39,238 bases of DNA from a virus. The stretch lies in the IMG/VR virus record IMGVR_UViG_3300025133_000275, positions 1-39,238 of that record; one strand, written 5' to 3'. This document shows, in pieces, positions 15,374 through 23,803 of this stretch (positions are counted from its first letter, which is position 1; each line of letters opens with the position of its first letter). The position numbers were made by a program, and so were the translations under genes. Under the pieces are notes generated by a model. The model did not search any database. It was not told the DNA's origin and saw only the letters and a program-made list of their open reading frames with translations.

Positions 15374-17715
15374 TAGGCATCGTTCCCTGCGTCAGTGGTG
15401 AAAAACAGTTTTATCCCTATAAGCCTCGCGTCCTCCGCCATAGTATCGCTGCCGTTTGATACAGCCCTGAATATCCTGAAATAGCACATATCCTCAGCCG
15501 CTGGCGTACCGGCTATGGTGATAGCGCCAGACTCGCCCGTTACAAGCATGTCATTTGCTGCCGAGATATTGTTGTCAATGACCACAACAGCAGTACCGTA
15601 GGTCGCGCCTATCGTGCCGTCGTTACTAACCGCTACACCTTGTAGACTCCATGCCACACCATCGGTATCAGTAGCCGTAGAAGTCCAGAAGGCTTGGAAG
15701 GCTACTGTGCCCTCATTCCAGCTCTTTGGAAACGCCACTTGGAACTGTGCGTATTCGGCAGAAGTCCCGTCAAAGTCCAGCACGTTCATATCTGGTTGCC
15801 CAGCCCCTGTCGCAGCCTGTGCTATCGCCGCACAGCCGTTAGACACCGTGGGCAGCATAGCCGCTACTGGAACGAATATAGTTGATTTGCCTATGTTGCC
15901 GGATGCCAGCCCTGTACAAGTGCCTGAGCTGCCGCTGGCGTTGCCTGTGACGTTGCCAGTTAGCGGCCCTGCAAAATTTGTAGCGGCTGTAATCACCCCG
16001 CCATCAATGGCGCTCGACCCGACATCGACAGCGCCAAAACCTGACGTAATCGAACCTGAGTCCAGCGCTCCTACAGTGACCAAATTGGCTGCACTCGTGA
16101 TGGATGCTTGTGTTCCGCCTGTGACCGTTGCTGCGGTGCCACTGGCGTTGCCTGTTACGTTACCTGTTAAATCTCCAGCAAAATTTGTATCAGCAGTAAT
16201 TACACCACCGTCAATGGCGCTACTGCCGACGTCAATAGACCCAAATCCCGACGTTATAGAGCCTGAGTCCAGTGCTCCAACCGTGACGGCGTTAGCCAGC
16301 GTGGTAATTGCTGCCTGAGTCGCGCCTGTGACTGTTGCTGCCGTGCCAGAAGTGTTACCTGTGACATTACCTGTAATATTCCCTGCGAAGTTTGTATCCG
16401 CTGTGATCACACCGCCGTCGATAGCACTGGAGCCGACATCAATAGACCCAAAACCTGACGTAATTGACCCTGAGTCCAATGCGCCTACAGTAACAAGATT
16501 TGCCGCACTTGTTATACTGGCCTGCGTCCCGCCCGTTACAGTGGCTGCCGTGCCGCTGGTGTTTCCAGTAACATTACCTGTTAAATTTCCAGCAAAATTT
16601 GTATCCGCTGTAATCACGCCACCGTCGATAGCACTGGAGCCTACGTCAATAGATCCGAAGCCGCTCGTGATCGAACCTGAGTCCAATGCGCCCACTGTGA
16701 CCGCGTTAGCGAGAGTGGTGATTGCTGCCTGTGTAGCCCCTGTTACGGTTGCGGCTGTCCCTGATGCGTTACCTGTCAGGTTGCCTACAAACACTGTGCT
16801 GGTGATAGATGTCGCGCCTGTGACCACACCCGCATCGACGCTGATCGTGCCGTCCAGAACGATAGCTGATCCGGCTACGGGTGTCAGTGCGAGGTTGCCC
16901 ACGGTGGTCACAATAGCGTCACCGTTGGTGATCTCCAGATTCGTGCCGCCTGTGGTGTTGCCCAGCGCCAGCACCTCAGTCAGTGAGTTCACTGTGCCTA
17001 CCTGCGCGTCTACATACGCCTTGATCGACTGCTGCGTGGCAAGCTGTGTGGCACTGTTTGTACCCATCGCGTCTTCATCGAGTATACCTGTGACCGTCGC
17101 GCCTGTGGCAAGTGTCAGGGACGTAGACAAGGTAGTAGCCGGTGTGACCACCACCGAGGTGCTGATGTCGATGACTGTGGTGAGCGTGCCCGCCTGCATG
17201 GTCTTGACGAGCAGCGTGCCGTCTTCTGTGGCGTCTGTCACGTCGTCTATCTGGGCCTCGATAGAGGCGAAGGTGGTCTGTGTACCCCCGTCGTCCTCAC
17301 CGTCGAAGTAGACCGCGCCTATAAAGTCCGCGTCTGCTGGCGAGGCTGAGTTCCTGTGCAGCTTGAGGATAGGGCCAATAGTAGCGTCTGCCACTGCGCT
17401 GATCACCGTGGCGACCTCCGAGGCGTAGTCCATGACCTGCACACCCGCGAGGGCTATGCCGACGTTCCCCGTGGCGATGTAGTATATACCTGTGGATAGC
17501 TCATCGGTGAAGGCGTAGCCGGGTAGACTGACGGTGCCTGCGAACCCTTCCAGACCTGCGAGCATCGCGCCACTACCTGACCGGGAGAGGCTGTCTGTCA
17601 TCTCCGTGGCAAGGTCTGTCAGCGTGTTATTCGCCCATGTCGCTGAGATCGTCGTACCCGAGCTAACCGGGTTCCCCGATGCTAAACTATAATTACCTGA
17701 CGCGTCGCGTGCCAT
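15373..17715 (-). CDS. Tail fibre protein with Gly/Thr-rich repeats
   Basis: AGGAG, then GTTTAAAC, then ATG 17715 gives 780 aa. The N-terminus (MARDASGNYSLASG ... ISATWANNTLTDLATEM) is typical of podophage tail fibres that attach to the tail. From residue 319 four copies of a 69-residue unit follow (GTAATVTG ... AGNLTGNVTGN), forming a probable beta-rich trimeric shaft. The C-terminal 150 residues (after CTGLASGNIG) form a compact domain with a segment like IFVPVAAMLPTVSNGCA. No peptidase S74 motif is present here; one occurs in a different protein (21730-23367). It overlaps the adhesin gene downstream by one base. Confidence 0.88.
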   Translation of the reverse strand: MARDASGNYSLASGNPVSSGTTISATWANNTLTDLATEMTDSLSRSGSGAMLAGLEGFAGTVSLPGYAFTDELSTGIYYIATGNVGIALAGVQVMDYASEVATVISAVADATIGPILKLHRNSASPADADFIGAVYFDGEDDGGTQTTFASIEAQIDDVTDATEDGTLLVKTMQAGTLTTVIDISTSVVVTPATTLSTSLTLATGATVTGILDEDAMGTNSATQLATQQSIKAYVDAQVGTVNSLTEVLALGNTTGGTNLEITNGDAIVTTVGNLALTPVAGSAIVLDGTISVDAGVVTGATSITSTVFVGNLTGNASGTAATVTGATQAAITTLANAVTVGALDSGSITSGFGSIDVGSSAIDGGVITADTNFAGNLTGNVTGNTSGTAATVTGGTQASITSAANLVTVGALDSGSITSGFGSIDVGSSAIDGGVITADTNFAGNITGNVTGNTSGTAATVTGATQAAITTLANAVTVGALDSGSITSGFGSIDVGSSAIDGGVITADTNFAGDLTGNVTGNASGTAATVTGGTQASITSAANLVTVGALDSGSITSGFGAVDVGSSAIDGGVITAATNFAGPLTGNVTGNASGSSGTCTGLASGNIGKSTIFVPVAAMLPTVSNGCAAIAQAATGAGQPDMNVLDFDGTSAEYAQFQVAFPKSWNEGTVAFQAFWTSTATDTDGVAWSLQGVAVSNDGTIGATYGTAVVVIDNNISAANDMLVTGESGAITIAGTPAAEDMCYFRIFRAVSNGSDTMAEDARLIGIKLFFTTDAGNDA
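15934..16761 (-). repeat. Four 207-bp repeats in the tail fibre gene
   Basis: Unit boundaries are 16761-16555, 16554-16348, 16347-16141 and 16140-15934. Each encodes 69 residues. Units alternate A-B-A-B: A units have ATQAAITTLANA and B units have GTQASITSAANL, so a two-unit block was duplicated. The protein is nearly identical between units while many third codon positions differ. Confidence 0.92.
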
Positions 17716-17727
17716 GTTTAAACGCTC

Positions 17728-20388
17728 CTATTCTCTGCTGTACGTCTGTTCGTTGCCCGCCTGTACCATTGTCGCGGGGACTACGACGCCTATTGTTTGA
17801 TTCTGCGCGTCCTTCAACATAGACGTAAGCATGTTCTTCATATCTACCTCAGAAGCGGGTTTAAACTTCTTGACCGCCTCCTCGAATCTGCCCGCGTCAC
17901 CTATCATGGTGTCGAGCGCCTTCGTAATCTGTGGATCGCCCACTTTCAATACTGCTTCTTTGAACCAATCTCGCGTCGTGCCTGAGAGCAGTAATGAGTT
18001 ACCCGGTAAGAATTTTAGCATAGCTGTGGCGACAAGTGCCGAGGCTATTTTGTCATGCCTTGAGAAGTCATGCTTGATCGGTGACGCGCCCCTACGCATA
18101 GCGGTGCCTTCAGTCAGGTCAAGCACATCAGCTATCACATCCAGTTCAGGCCCGGACATGATGCCGTCTGCTTCCAGTGTCCCGCGCATTTTTTTGAACT
18201 GCGCCACTGTAGCAGGGTTGATCGTGCCCTCTGTCCTGCTGATGCCTTCAAGGAACTGCTGCCCTATAAGTGACTTCAGGTTTGCCCTGTCCTTGGGTGT
18301 CTTACCCACGTCGTTGATGAGTCGTTTCATCATGTCAGGGCCATTCTCGTCGTTGAGTATCTTCGTGATCGACTTCTGAGGCTTGTCCGCGAAGTCTCCG
18401 AGGACGCTGGCGTACAGCGCCTTCGTGCCCTTCGTGGCTTTTGCATTAGCGGCCTTTCTGGCCTGCTTCAGCGTGCCCGCCATGTCTTTCTGCGCGGTTG
18501 CCTCGACCTTGTGTATGTCTTTTGTGGCTTTTACCTGCGTATCAAGTCTTTTATTCGCTCTTTGTAACGTGTGTACTTGATCGCGAAGGTCAGGAAAGGC
18601 TGACAATAACTCGTCGTGTTTGTTGATGAACGCATCCAGCCTGCCTAAACCTTCTTCGCGGGTAGCAAGGCTCATCATGGTCTGTTTAAACGTCTTGATG
18701 ACCGCTGGTGAGCCTGATTGCTTGATCTCTGCTGCTGTAACAGCACCTTTTTCAAGGTTCTCACCCATGTTAGCCATTAACAGCCTACCATCGGTGGTTT
18801 TTCTACGTGCGTCACCTACGCTACCGGGTTCAAATTTGTCTTTGTGTTTTTTAGTCGCGGCTTGCCCCGCTTTGTACATACCGCCTGCGGCACTATCTTG
18901 AAGAAACTTCTCCAATTTTTTGTTTATCTGTACCATCTCGCGTGTATACGTCTTAGCCGCGTCGATGTTGGTCAACTTACCTTTTATGAGGTCTATCACA
19001 CCCTGCACCTCGTTAGGGTGCTCCCCTGTAGCGGGGTTCATGTCATCCAGCAGTTTTAGCTCGTTTGCGAAATGTTTTTCTATACCCTTGCGCTTGGCAC
19101 TATTCATTTTAGCCAGTTCAGCGCGCACCATCGGCACGATGTTAGCCACATCAATAGGGGGTAGGTTGGGGTCATTAAATGGTGCCCACACCGGGCGGAC
19201 ATTCCTTACGTCGTCGGCCTTTTCCGTAAGGGCATACGTGTTAGACAACTTCTCACTTGCCGCTGATGGAGGTGTGAAGTTACCTCCGGTGTTTATCGCG
19301 TCGGCGTTTAAACGCTCCGCGTCCATGAGGTCAGACGTTGCGCCTTCCACTTTAGCGCGTGATTGGGTTAATCCTGCGGCTGCCTGTCGCTCTGCGCCCG
19401 CTATGCTCTCGTCACGCAGCCCCCTACGTTCTTGTATCTTCCCTGCAAGTACATCACGGCCTACCTGTCCGGGCTGGTCGGGGTTCACATACGCATGGTC
19501 ATCAAACTGGTCGCCTATGCGCTGCTCCATCTGGGCGTTGCGCTGCTCCTGTGCGACGTTGAGCTTGTTACCTGCTGACGTACCCGCTTGCGCCATAGCC
19601 TCTACGTTGTAGATGCCCCTGTCCTTACACAAGTCGGCAAACGTACCTTTCTCGCCGTTCTCAAGCGCCTTTAGAAAGTTAGCTTTCGCCTTCTCCGGGT
19701 CGTCAGCGTGGAGCATTATCGCTTGAAGGGCGTCCTCTATGTCCATGTCGCTTAAATGGTTAGGGTCGCCTTTGAAATACTTGTTGAATAACTGTTTACC
19801 TCTGTCCAACGTAGCGCGTGAGGCTACACCGCTCGTGAGGGCGCCAATCATCTCACCTGTCTCGCCGCCTACCTGCTCACCTACCGCTGCGCCACCGCCT
19901 ATCTTGGCTATGTTCTTGGCTGTCTGTTTTAAGCCTCCAAGGCCACCGCCAGTGACTACCGGCATTATGTATTCGCTGGCTGTCTTCGTCATATCGAGCA
20001 GTGCGTTATCGCCCCGGCGTATTTTCTCTTTACCCCACTCGTCTAACCCGGTGTCTTTAGCGAACTTCTCTCGCGCTATGTCCCCTTTGTCCGGGGGCGC
20101 AAAAGGGTTTATCTGATCCATCACACTACGATCTTCCACACCCCATGACTCGGGGGCTAACTGGTCAACTGACGCGCGGGCTATGTCGTATATGTCCGCG
20201 AAGCCTTCAGCGGCGTACCCACCCCCTCTGACAACCGAGCGCCCGACCTCGGCTGCGACTTCACCTTTAGTGGCTTCGTCGTAGCTCATTTTGTGGCTTG
20301 CTATCTTCTCTTTTAGTTCCTCCACGCGTAGCTTTTTGCGGAGGAGAGCTATTCTAGCTTCCTTTTTTTGGCGTTCTTCGGGCGTCAT
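17728..20388 (-). CDS. Large ejection-type internal virion protein
   Basis: This 886-aa protein begins with a charged coiled-coil (MTPEERQKKEARIALLRKKLRVEELKEK). It then has a Gly-rich, moderately hydrophobic segment (GGGLGGLKQTAKNIAKIGGGAAVGEQVGGETGEM split across 145-180) and long helical stretches with many Lys, Asp and Gln. Late in the sequence (around 820-840) a hydrophobic helix appears (SALVATAMLKFLPGNSLLLS). P22 and related podoviruses eject three such proteins into the host to carry the DNA across the envelope. Its position after two other helical virion proteins and before the tail fibre fits that. ATG 20388 directly follows the stop of the preceding gene (TAG-ATG). No lytic transglycosylase motif was seen. 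Confidence 0.75.
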   Translation of the reverse strand: MTPEERQKKEARIALLRKKLRVEELKEKIASHKMSYDEATKGEVAAEVGRSVVRGGGYAAEGFADIYDIARASVDQLAPESWGVEDRSVMDQINPFAPPDKGDIAREKFAKDTGLDEWGKEKIRRGDNALLDMTKTASEYIMPVVTGGGLGGLKQTAKNIAKIGGGAAVGEQVGGETGEMIGALTSGVASRATLDRGKQLFNKYFKGDPNHLSDMDIEDALQAIMLHADDPEKAKANFLKALENGEKGTFADLCKDRGIYNVEAMAQAGTSAGNKLNVAQEQRNAQMEQRIGDQFDDHAYVNPDQPGQVGRDVLAGKIQERRGLRDESIAGAERQAAAGLTQSRAKVEGATSDLMDAERLNADAINTGGNFTPPSAASEKLSNTYALTEKADDVRNVRPVWAPFNDPNLPPIDVANIVPMVRAELAKMNSAKRKGIEKHFANELKLLDDMNPATGEHPNEVQGVIDLIKGKLTNIDAAKTYTREMVQINKKLEKFLQDSAAGGMYKAGQAATKKHKDKFEPGSVGDARRKTTDGRLLMANMGENLEKGAVTAAEIKQSGSPAVIKTFKQTMMSLATREEGLGRLDAFINKHDELLSAFPDLRDQVHTLQRANKRLDTQVKATKDIHKVEATAQKDMAGTLKQARKAANAKATKGTKALYASVLGDFADKPQKSITKILNDENGPDMMKRLINDVGKTPKDRANLKSLIGQQFLEGISRTEGTINPATVAQFKKMRGTLEADGIMSGPELDVIADVLDLTEGTAMRRGASPIKHDFSRHDKIASALVATAMLKFLPGNSLLLSGTTRDWFKEAVLKVGDPQITKALDTMIGDAGRFEEAVKKFKPASEVDMKNMLTSMLKDAQNQTIGVVVPATMVQAGNEQTYSRE

Positions 20389-21726
20389 CTAGTCTGTCCG
20401 GGTGTCGTAGTTATTTGTGGCGCTGTCCCGGTTGATTTCCTCTTGTAGTTGTTTTAGTTCCGCCTCCATAGATGCTTTATCTGTTTCAGGTTCACCTTGG
20501 TAGTCTTTCTCTGCGTCGTCTACAATCTCATACAGTATTTTTTCGATGGCGTCGATTTCTTCTTTGCTTCGTACACCTACTGCGCGCGCTTCGCCTATTA
20601 TTTTAGGTATCACGGCATTTTTATATGTGCTTATCATCGCGGGGACACTGTTGTTCAAACCCCCAACTGCGCCGAAGGCTTCCTGAACATCCCTATTAGA
20701 AGGTATGCCCAGCATCTGAAGTAGCGGCCCTGCTGCTACGAAGTTTAAACGCTTAATACCGCTTTGAATTTTATTGACCTCGTTATAAAACTTACTATCT
20801 TCACCCGCGAATTGTTGCTCACCTATGTGTCTCTGAGGGTCGAAACGCCCTGTAGCCGCGTTGAGTATTTCTTTACCCGCGCCGAAGACCTCACGCATGG
20901 TGTTTACAAACGGGTCTATGTTGACATCCGTAAGTAACTTGTCGTGTTCAAACTTTTTAGCCGCCGCAGAGCTACCCCCTCTGGCATCATCCACCCACTT
21001 GCGGAAGTCTTTAGGAGGTACAGTGCCTTTGTACAACTCAGGGCCTTTACCTTCATCAACCCACGTCTGTCCTTCTCTATCTTGCCACACACCCATCGGC
21101 TTAGAAATGTCGTCAGGGTTATGCACTTGCTGATACGTCTTCTGTTTAGCCGCTTCATCCTGCCTGTCTTGTTGCATGAGTATTGCATGTTCTTGTTGGT
21201 CTTCTTGCAGTCCTGCCGTGGCCCCCTGTTGGTCTTCCTGTAGAGATACACGTTCTCCCGCGAGAGTGCTGCTCGAATTAATCGCGTCTATTGATTTAGT
21301 CAGTGCCGTCTGACCTTTCATCGCGTGCTCGCGCATACGCTGTTCTTTTTGCGCGGCGCGTGCTTGAGTCAAGCGCCCGAACTCCGACTCTGTAGCCTCA
21401 GAGATTTTCTTTTTCTTGGTAAACATGTTCATCAAAGCGGCAGCGGGAGCGAAGATAAGGCCATCACCTTGCCACTTATTTTTCTCGTACTGCTCTTTGC
21501 CGTAGCGCGCTGCGGCTGTTTTATCTAACTCAGCGTTTGCCGCCCGCGCCTTATCCGATATAGGTATGTAAGGGTTGTTAGCTGTCTGATTACCTTTGGC
21601 CTGCTCGATACTGGCGAGTCGCGCCGCTTCTCGTTGCTCCGATAGCTTTTGCGCCTCCGCTTGACGTATCTCCTCCTGACGCTTCTTTTCCTCGTCGCTA
21701 TCCGCGCGTAACTGTGGCATTAACAT
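20389..21726 (-). CDS. Ejection-type internal virion protein, coiled-coil
   Basis: This 445-aa product has a Glu/Arg/Gln-rich coiled coil at 10-45 (SDEEKKRQEEIRQAEAQKL...) and a short hydrophobic stretch GLIFAPAAALMNMF followed by KKKK. It then has Gln-rich helical repeats (LQEDQQGATAGLQEDQQEH). This composition is usual for podovirus DNA-ejection proteins. The start is ATG 21726 (or ATG 21720), just after GGGGGG and a GTTTAAAC palindrome. It lies between the Gln-rich S74-motif protein and the 886-aa protein, and the three probably act together. Assignment is by composition and order, not by a recognised domain. Confidence 0.7.
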   Translation of the reverse strand: MLMPQLRADSDEEKKRQEEIRQAEAQKLSEQREAARLASIEQAKGNQTANNPYIPISDKARAANAELDKTAAARYGKEQYEKNKWQGDGLIFAPAAALMNMFTKKKKISEATESEFGRLTQARAAQKEQRMREHAMKGQTALTKSIDAINSSSTLAGERVSLQEDQQGATAGLQEDQQEHAILMQQDRQDEAAKQKTYQQVHNPDDISKPMGVWQDREGQTWVDEGKGPELYKGTVPPKDFRKWVDDARGGSSAAAKKFEHDKLLTDVNIDPFVNTMREVFGAGKEILNAATGRFDPQRHIGEQQFAGEDSKFYNEVNKIQSGIKRLNFVAAGPLLQMLGIPSNRDVQEAFGAVGGLNNSVPAMISTYKNAVIPKIIGEARAVGVRSKEEIDAIEKILYEIVDDAEKDYQGEPETDKASMEAELKQLQEEINRDSATNNYDTRTD

Positions 21727-21729
21727 TGT

Positions 21730-23367
21730 TTAAACCCCCCGCCTTACCGGGACGCACTCTACGTCAATCAGGTCGTAGAAGACCCCGAGCATACCGTTTA
21801 TGCCTTCAGCTACCGCATGACCAAGGCCCATAGCCAACAAGTCTTGAGCCATCGCACCGCTGTACACCTGTCCAGTATCATCGTCGCTATACCTGAACGT
21901 GTAAGTTGGAATACCAGACGGAGAAGTGCCTCTACGCTGTATATCGTGCTTCAAGCGTCGGTCACTTGCTTTCATACCCGCACCCGCAGCGCCCATGAAG
22001 GCGTTAAACATGCCTGCACCTGTACTGTAGCCCTGCTGGTCGAAGTTACCCTGCGCCTGTGCTGCTGCAAGTAGCTGCGGAGCCTGTGCTGCGCCTGCAC
22101 CCATAAACTGCGGCATCTGAGGCGTACCGACCTGCTGCCCGGTCATAAGCGCGTTCATCTCGTTGATGGACATACCTCTGCGCTGGGCTTCTTCTGCAAT
22201 CGCCTGCTGTCTGAGCGTGTTCTGGTAGTTCGCGGCTTGCATCTGCTGATTAAAGCCCTGCCCGCCCATCGCCAACTGCTCTTTCATCAACTGGTTACGC
22301 TGCTGATCCTGATAGTTCGCTGTCTGCATCTGGCGGTTAAACGCCGCATCTTGAGCGCTGCCCTGCTGCTGCTGTAGTGCCTGCATCTCACCGAACTGTT
22401 GCCCACGCAGTGCATTGGCCTGCTGTGCTGCTTGCGCCTGCTGACCGAATCGCTGGGCACCTATACCCAACTGCTGCTGTAGTGCCTGTTGTGCCGCCTG
22501 ATTAGCGAACTGGCCTTGCTGGTTGATCTCACCCGCCTGCTGGCCCCTTCGCGCCATCTCACGTTGAAACTGGTTCTGTTGCTCCTGTCCGCCATAGCGT
22601 ACAGAGTCCGCTGAGATACGCCCACGCGCCTCACTCTGCTGGTTACGCAGATCACGGATGCCCCGGTCATACGCCTCCGTGCCGGGTGTTAAACCCCGGT
22701 TGCGGAGTTGTACTTCCATGCTCTCCATCGCCCGCTCTTGTTCCGGGCGCAGGAGTGACATATTCCTATCGTATTGGGTCTGTGCAAAGTCAGGGTTATA
22801 CGCCCCGGCTGCGTTGACATCGTTTAAATCGGCATAGTTAAGACCGCGCTGGATGTTCTCCTGCCCAAGTCCCTGCGCCTGTGGGCCTTGCTGCCACGAG
22901 TTTAACTCGTTGTACTGCTGTGCACCTTCAGGGAGCGCCTGTTGTGCGGGGTTGGGGTTGGGTAGCGAACCCATCTGCGTAAGCCCCTGACCATAAAAGT
23001 CAGGCACGTCAGGTGCTGACGCGGGATCAGGCATGTTATTCCAATCAAACTGCTGGGCCGTCTCACCTGCGGCCCTGCCTATCAAGTTTTGCGCTAGACC
23101 AGAGCGCCCCTGCTGTACCGCTATTTGTGAGTCAAGCGCCCGCTGTATCTGTGGGTTGAGTGCCTCTGTTTGGTGCCATTGAGTAACCGCTTTGTTTGTA
23201 GATGGGTCAACCCTGCTTTTAGTGCTCCACGACGTAGACCCCCACGGCGTAATTTGCTCAGGTCGATTAGCCCACGTTTGCTGACGAACAATCTCCTTGC
23301 CCGCTTCTGCTTCTTCTACCGCTGCACCTGTATAGTCTGGTGCGTCTGGTGCGTCTTTTTTACCCAT
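21730..23367 (-). CDS. Gln-rich internal virion or tail protein with C-terminal S74-type motif
   Basis: This 545-aa protein is very Gln- and Ala-rich (about 150-460: QRFGQQAQAAQQANALRGQQ and similar), probably long helices. Its last 78 residues start with SDRRLKHDIQ (Ser468, Lys473) and run through YTFRYSDDD and YSGAMAQDLL. This matches the start of the peptidase S74 intramolecular chaperone that trimerises and then cuts itself from phage fibres at that Ser. It is unusual to see it here rather than at the end of the fibre. The start ATG overlaps the stop of the GNAT gene by 8 nt, with AGAGGA upstream. Its role is probably tail tube or DNA ejection. Confidence 0.75.
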   Translation of the reverse strand: MGKKDAPDAPDYTGAAVEEAEAGKEIVRQQTWANRPEQITPWGSTSWSTKSRVDPSTNKAVTQWHQTEALNPQIQRALDSQIAVQQGRSGLAQNLIGRAAGETAQQFDWNNMPDPASAPDVPDFYGQGLTQMGSLPNPNPAQQALPEGAQQYNELNSWQQGPQAQGLGQENIQRGLNYADLNDVNAAGAYNPDFAQTQYDRNMSLLRPEQERAMESMEVQLRNRGLTPGTEAYDRGIRDLRNQQSEARGRISADSVRYGGQEQQNQFQREMARRGQQAGEINQQGQFANQAAQQALQQQLGIGAQRFGQQAQAAQQANALRGQQFGEMQALQQQQGSAQDAAFNRQMQTANYQDQQRNQLMKEQLAMGGQGFNQQMQAANYQNTLRQQAIAEEAQRRGMSINEMNALMTGQQVGTPQMPQFMGAGAAQAPQLLAAAQAQGNFDQQGYSTGAGMFNAFMGAAGAGMKASDRRLKHDIQRRGTSPSGIPTYTFRYSDDDTGQVYSGAMAQDLLAMGLGHAVAEGINGMLGVFYDLIDVECVPVRRGV

Positions 23368-23803
23368 GTGCTGTGTCCTCTACTGCTGGTTGATCTATCC
23401 AGCGGCATTTCTCTTTTCTCATGGCGGTCAATATGTAATCGACCCCCTTCTTGTAGCCGTCAGGTACGCGGCCTATGTCTTCAAATCCTATATGGCGTAT
23501 AAACTTCAACGCCTGCTTATTGTCTTCAGGCGTGATACCTATCACCACCTCACGCCCTGATTCTTCACTGAACGCGAACTTAAAAACCTCTTCTGCAAAC
23601 CCGTTTTTCAATACGAACGGGTTGTCTATAAATATGTGTATCTGGCACGAGTTAAACGACCATGTGTCCAGTACGCACGCGGCTACCAGTTTACCCGTTT
23701 CGTCCTGCGCTACAATACCCCGTGTGTCCTCACACTTACGAGGTCGGGCTTTAGCGGGGATCATCTCCCAGTGCCACGGCAGGATGGGGACGAAGTAAAA
23801 CAC
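23360..23803 (-). CDS. GNAT-type acetyltransferase-like protein
   Basis: This 147-aa protein has the GNAT layout: strands GIVAQDETGKLVAACVLDTWS and CQIHIFIDN, the cofactor-region helix KNGFAEEVFKFAF, EVVIGITPEDNKQALKFIRHIGFEDIG as strand 5 and helix, and a final strand VDYILTAMRKEKC. Similar small GNAT proteins sit among podovirus connector and tail genes, perhaps modifying a virion or host protein. A canonical Q/RxxGxG/A acetyl-CoA loop is not clear, so activity is unproven. GTG 23803 overlaps the preceding stop by one base (TAGTG) and is the only sensible start before Met14. Confidence 0.72.
   Translation of the reverse strand: MFYFVPILPWHWEMIPAKARPRKCEDTRGIVAQDETGKLVAACVLDTWSFNSCQIHIFIDNPFVLKNGFAEEVFKFAFSEESGREVVIGITPEDNKQALKFIRHIGFEDIGRVPDGYKKGVDYILTAMRKEKCRWIDQPAVEDTAHG

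Noticed and set aside
15614-16318. 234-codon plus-strand frame opposite the tail fibre gene
   Set aside because: Same antisense artefact as the neighbouring frame, over the repeat array.
16328-17311. 327-codon plus-strand frame opposite the tail fibre gene
   Set aside because: It mirrors the Gly/Thr/Ala/Val repeats of the real gene as Val/Pro/Ala repeats and has no start signal. It is an antisense shadow of biased codons.
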